In this document: positions 6,900-8,831 of the stretch, one piece after another
Position numbering within the stretch: position 1 is the first letter of the stretch
Layout: each line of letters opens with the position of its first letter
Assembly (NCBI GenBank): GCA_016205125.1
Contig: JACQJE010000157.1
Coordinates: 1-8,831 of the forward strand
DNA from: Deltaproteobacteria bacterium
Lineage (GTDB): Bacteria; Bdellovibrionota; O2-12-FULL-43-9; JACQJE01
Direction of reading: 5' to 3'
Length of the DNA stretch: 8,831 nucleotides
The notes under the pieces: generated by a model
Seen by the model: only the letters and a program-made list of their open reading frames with translations
Told to the model about the DNA's origin: nothing
Databases searched by the model: none
Translations under genes and position numbers: made by a program

Positions 6900-7815
6900 G
6901 TTTTCTTTTGCTCTTTTCGTTGCAGGGTTCATGGCACTGTTGTCAGGGTGCCAGACTCTCCCCTTAAAACAGGAGAGGGAAGCGCGAATGAGCGAAATGC
7001 CAGAACAAATTGGCGCAAGCCCATCTGAGCAGCTTTCTTCCCAGGAAAAAAGTGAAAGGAGCGAAGAGGAAGCTCTCTCCCTTTTCATAGGGGATGGAGT
7101 CTCTGCCAGTTATATGGCGCTGGGAGTGATGGCTGAATTGGATCGAAGGAAGATCCCCGTTTCGTCCATTTATGCAACAGGCATAGGGAGTCTGATTGGT
7201 GCCCTCTACGCAGAAGGGGGGAGTGCCACTCTGGCCGAATGGAAGGGGTATCAACTCAAGGAAGAAGAGTGGTTTGATATCCCTCTCTTGCCCTCTTCTC
7301 ATTCTTTTTCTCCGGGAGAAAGGCGGCGTTTGTTTCTCCAAAAGGTTTTGAAAGCAAAGAGATTCGAAGATCTGAAAATTCCCCTTGTGATCCTGGCGGC
7401 AACTTGGCCGGAAGGGAAAGTGGTCCTGTTCCGGCGCGGAAATCTGTCAGGAGCTCTGATGGCAGCCTCTGCCATTCCTGGAATTTTCCCTCCAGTCCAG
7501 ATCGGAAATCAGCTTTACGTTTCTGCCGGATATGGAAGAGAAGCACTCCATTTGACGCAGATTGAAGGAAACCGGCTGATTTCTATCGTCCCTCAGGAAG
7601 AATATCGAGCAGGGACACTCCGCACCCTTGCCCAAAGAGTGGCTGTGAACTACTTTTCGATGCGGTTGAGAGAGCCGGTCTCTTTCTCGTCCCTGGAGGA
7701 TGAAGAGGATCTTCGCCTCGATCCGCTCTTTTCATTGCCCCAGCCGTTTGATCTTTCGAAAAAGCGGGAATGGACTCTTTCAGGGAGCCGGATGATTCAG
7801 AGTCACCTCAATTAA
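6892..7815 (+). CDS. Patatin-like lipoprotein, probably catalytically dead
   Basis: Predicted 307-aa lipoprotein: an N-terminal signal (2-19) ends in the lipobox LLSGC with Cys20 as the lipidation site; Gln at +2 favours outer-membrane sorting. A hydrophilic linker (21-60) leads into a patatin/RssA-like domain (about 62-215), seen from SLFIGDGVSASYMALGVMAEL (63-83), IYATGIGSLIGALYAEGG (93-110), KIPLVILAATWPEGKVVLFR and ALMAASAIPGIFPPV (188-202). In patatins the nucleophile lies in GxSxG and the second dyad residue in DG(G/A). Here the matching positions read A-T-Gly97-I-G and V-Ser211-A-G, so both catalytic residues are gone; the GGG oxyanion strip is G-D-G. The fold is otherwise well kept, which argues for a pseudoenzyme rather than a decaying gene. 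Start: ATG overlapping the rmuC end by 8 nt, with AGGAGGAG upstream. Followed by tonB. Its role is unknown; a structural or binding function at the envelope is possible. Confidence 0.8.
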   Translation: MIKFSFALFVAGFMALLSGCQTLPLKQEREARMSEMPEQIGASPSEQLSSQEKSERSEEEALSLFIGDGVSASYMALGVMAELDRRKIPVSSIYATGIGSLIGALYAEGGSATLAEWKGYQLKEEEWFDIPLLPSSHSFSPGERRRLFLQKVLKAKRFEDLKIPLVILAATWPEGKVVLFRRGNLSGALMAASAIPGIFPPVQIGNQLYVSAGYGREALHLTQIEGNRLISIVPQEEYRAGTLRTLAQRVAVNYFSMRLREPVSFSSLEDEEDLRLDPLFSLPQPFDLSKKREWTLSGSRMIQSHLN

Positions 7816-7867
7816 ATCCCTTTTTTACCGATAAAATGAGCAAAGAAGCGAGGGGAGCCATTTGTCA

Positions 7868-8782
7868 ATGGAGGACCGGAAAGAGGACCGAAAAGAGGCC
7901 TTTCAGCTCGAGAGAGAGAGGCGAAGGCGCGCCTTTGTCTTCTGGTTCGCTCTCTCCCTTCTCCTTCACGCCATTCTCTTTGTCATCCCCCAAAAATGGA
8001 TGGCTTCACCTCCCAGAAAACAGTCTCCTCCCATTGAAGTGAGGAGAATTCAAATTCCGAAGGAGGCCAGGCAGATTGTCGAGGCGCCTGATGACCAGAA
8101 ATCTCCCGAGCCTCCAAAGGATGCTCGTTATTTGAGCAAGCATGACCGGCAGGTGGAGAAGGAGACAAAAGCTCCCCTTACCGGAAAACCTGAAAACCGC
8201 AAGTTTGCCCCGCCCCAGCCGCAAACCAGAGTGCCTCAGCCCAAGGAACCCTCTCAAACACCGAGCCCCTCCGCTAAAAAACCCCTCCCTTCGCTGGCCG
8301 ATCTCACCCTTCCCTCGCTCAACAAGCCAACCCCCGCAAAAGAGAGGACCCCGTCGACCACAGACGACTATCTTCCTGAGGTCGAAACAGGAAAAGAGAC
8401 CCTGCTCAACAGCCGCGAGTTTGTCTTTTATTCTTACTATGAGCGGATCAAGAGCCGGCTCCGGATGTTTTGGACCCCCAGCCTCCGGAATGAAGTCAAT
8501 CGTCTCTACGCGAAGGGGGTGGCGCTTGAGTCCGGCGATTACATGACGGCCGTTCATGTCACACTCGATCGAAATGGAGAAATCCTCGACGTAGATTTGC
8601 TCCAGAGCTCGGGTTACCGGGAGCTCGATCATGTGGCCATCGATGCCTTCAAGAAAGCCGCTCCCTTTCCCAATCCCCCCCGCGGGATGATCGACGCTGA
8701 CGGACGCGTCCGGCTCCGCTGGAATTTCATCCTCCAGCACAACAAAGGGTGGGGACTGGAAGTCTTCCTCTCCCGGCAGTAG
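7868..8782 (+). CDS. tonB: TonB family energy transducer
   Basis: Periplasm-spanning protein that transmits proton-motive force from ExbB-ExbD to outer-membrane receptors. The 304-aa product has a basic cytoplasmic N-terminus (1-21), one membrane anchor with the TonB-type SLLLHAILF (30-38, His34), a long Pro/Lys/Ser-rich stretch (about 48-165), and a TonB C-terminal domain (about 222-289) with YMTAVHVTLDRNGEILDVDLLQSSG and the PFPNPP block at 266-271. The segment ARYLSKHDRQVEKETKA (86-102) recalls one seen in deltaproteobacterial TonB-like proteins. Start: ATG at 7868 with GGAG 10 nt upstream; a TTG at 7862 lies 4 nt from the same site and would add two residues. It follows the patatin-like lipoprotein by 52 nt. 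No exbB, exbD or TonB-dependent receptor is in the window, so it could serve a general or a dedicated transport system. Confidence 0.9.
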   Translation: MEDRKEDRKEAFQLERERRRRAFVFWFALSLLLHAILFVIPQKWMASPPRKQSPPIEVRRIQIPKEARQIVEAPDDQKSPEPPKDARYLSKHDRQVEKETKAPLTGKPENRKFAPPQPQTRVPQPKEPSQTPSPSAKKPLPSLADLTLPSLNKPTPAKERTPSTTDDYLPEVETGKETLLNSREFVFYSYYERIKSRLRMFWTPSLRNEVNRLYAKGVALESGDYMTAVHVTLDRNGEILDVDLLQSSGYRELDHVAIDAFKKAAPFPNPPRGMIDADGRVRLRWNFILQHNKGWGLEVFLSRQ

Positions 8783-8831
8783 CTTAGTACCCCGCACCAT
8801 AAATACGATGGCATTCGGCCGCCTATACTGC

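Noticed and set aside
6360..7088. Long minus-strand open frame (242 codons) across the rmuC/lipoprotein junction
   Set aside because: Antisense to two well-supported genes, no recognisable domain and no ribosome site; a shadow of the coding strand.
7813..7830. T-run after the lipoprotein gene as an intrinsic terminator
   Set aside because: The six-T tract has no GC-rich hairpin before it, and tonB follows closely in the same direction.
8006..8800. Minus-strand open frame of 264 codons opposite tonB
   Set aside because: Lies antisense to a clear TonB protein; its composition reflects the Pro-rich coding strand and it shows no family motif.
8783..8831. Terminal 49 nt after tonB
   Set aside because: Contains a CGGCCG palindrome but no clear hairpin with T tract, promoter or start of a gene; nothing supportable.

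Overview
The window looks like chromosomal DNA of a Gram-negative (diderm) bacterium of moderate GC. The evidence is a lipoprotein signal peptidase (LspA), a lipoprotein with an outer-membrane type sorting signal, a TonB energy transducer and an adenylylatable type I-beta glutamine synthetase. The glutamine synthetase sequence and the 'ARYLSKHDRQVEKETKA'-type segment of TonB recall the former Deltaproteobacteria (Desulfobacterota, Bdellovibrionota or related uncultured lineages). That assignment rests on memory of family sequences, so it is tentative. There are no tRNA, rRNA, CRISPR, phage or IS genes.

Layout. (1) 1-1622: glnA on the plus strand, preceded by a short leader with an inverted repeat and a possible extended -10 promoter. 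(2) 1655-1721: a REP-like two-hairpin repeat between convergent genes; its right end supplies the last codons and the stop of the MFS gene. (3) 1710-3420, minus strand: lspA followed after 13 nt by an MFS transporter gene, probably one transcript. (4) 3421-3629: a divergent intergenic region of about 210 bp with a second copy of the repeat and a good sigma-70-like promoter pointing to the right. (5) 3630-8782, plus strand: a tight six-gene run, meaB-xseB-ispA-rmuC-patatin-like lipoprotein-tonB. The first five genes are linked by overlaps of 1-8 nt or a 5-nt gap, and tonB follows after about 50 nt. (6) 8783-8831: no recognisable feature.

The genes are mostly housekeeping: nitrogen assimilation (glnA), lipoprotein maturation (lspA), B12-enzyme chaperoning (meaB), DNA repair (xseB, rmuC), isoprenoid synthesis (ispA) and envelope energy transduction (tonB). 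Three things stand out. The patatin-like lipoprotein keeps the patatin fold landmarks but has lost both catalytic residues (Ser to Gly, Asp to Ser), so it looks like a pseudoenzyme. The IspA homologue lacks the conserved loop with its lysine after the second Asp-rich motif. The two repeat copies differ by paired compensatory changes that define a three-way-junction DNA or RNA fold containing the ultra-stable GCGAAGC mini-hairpin.
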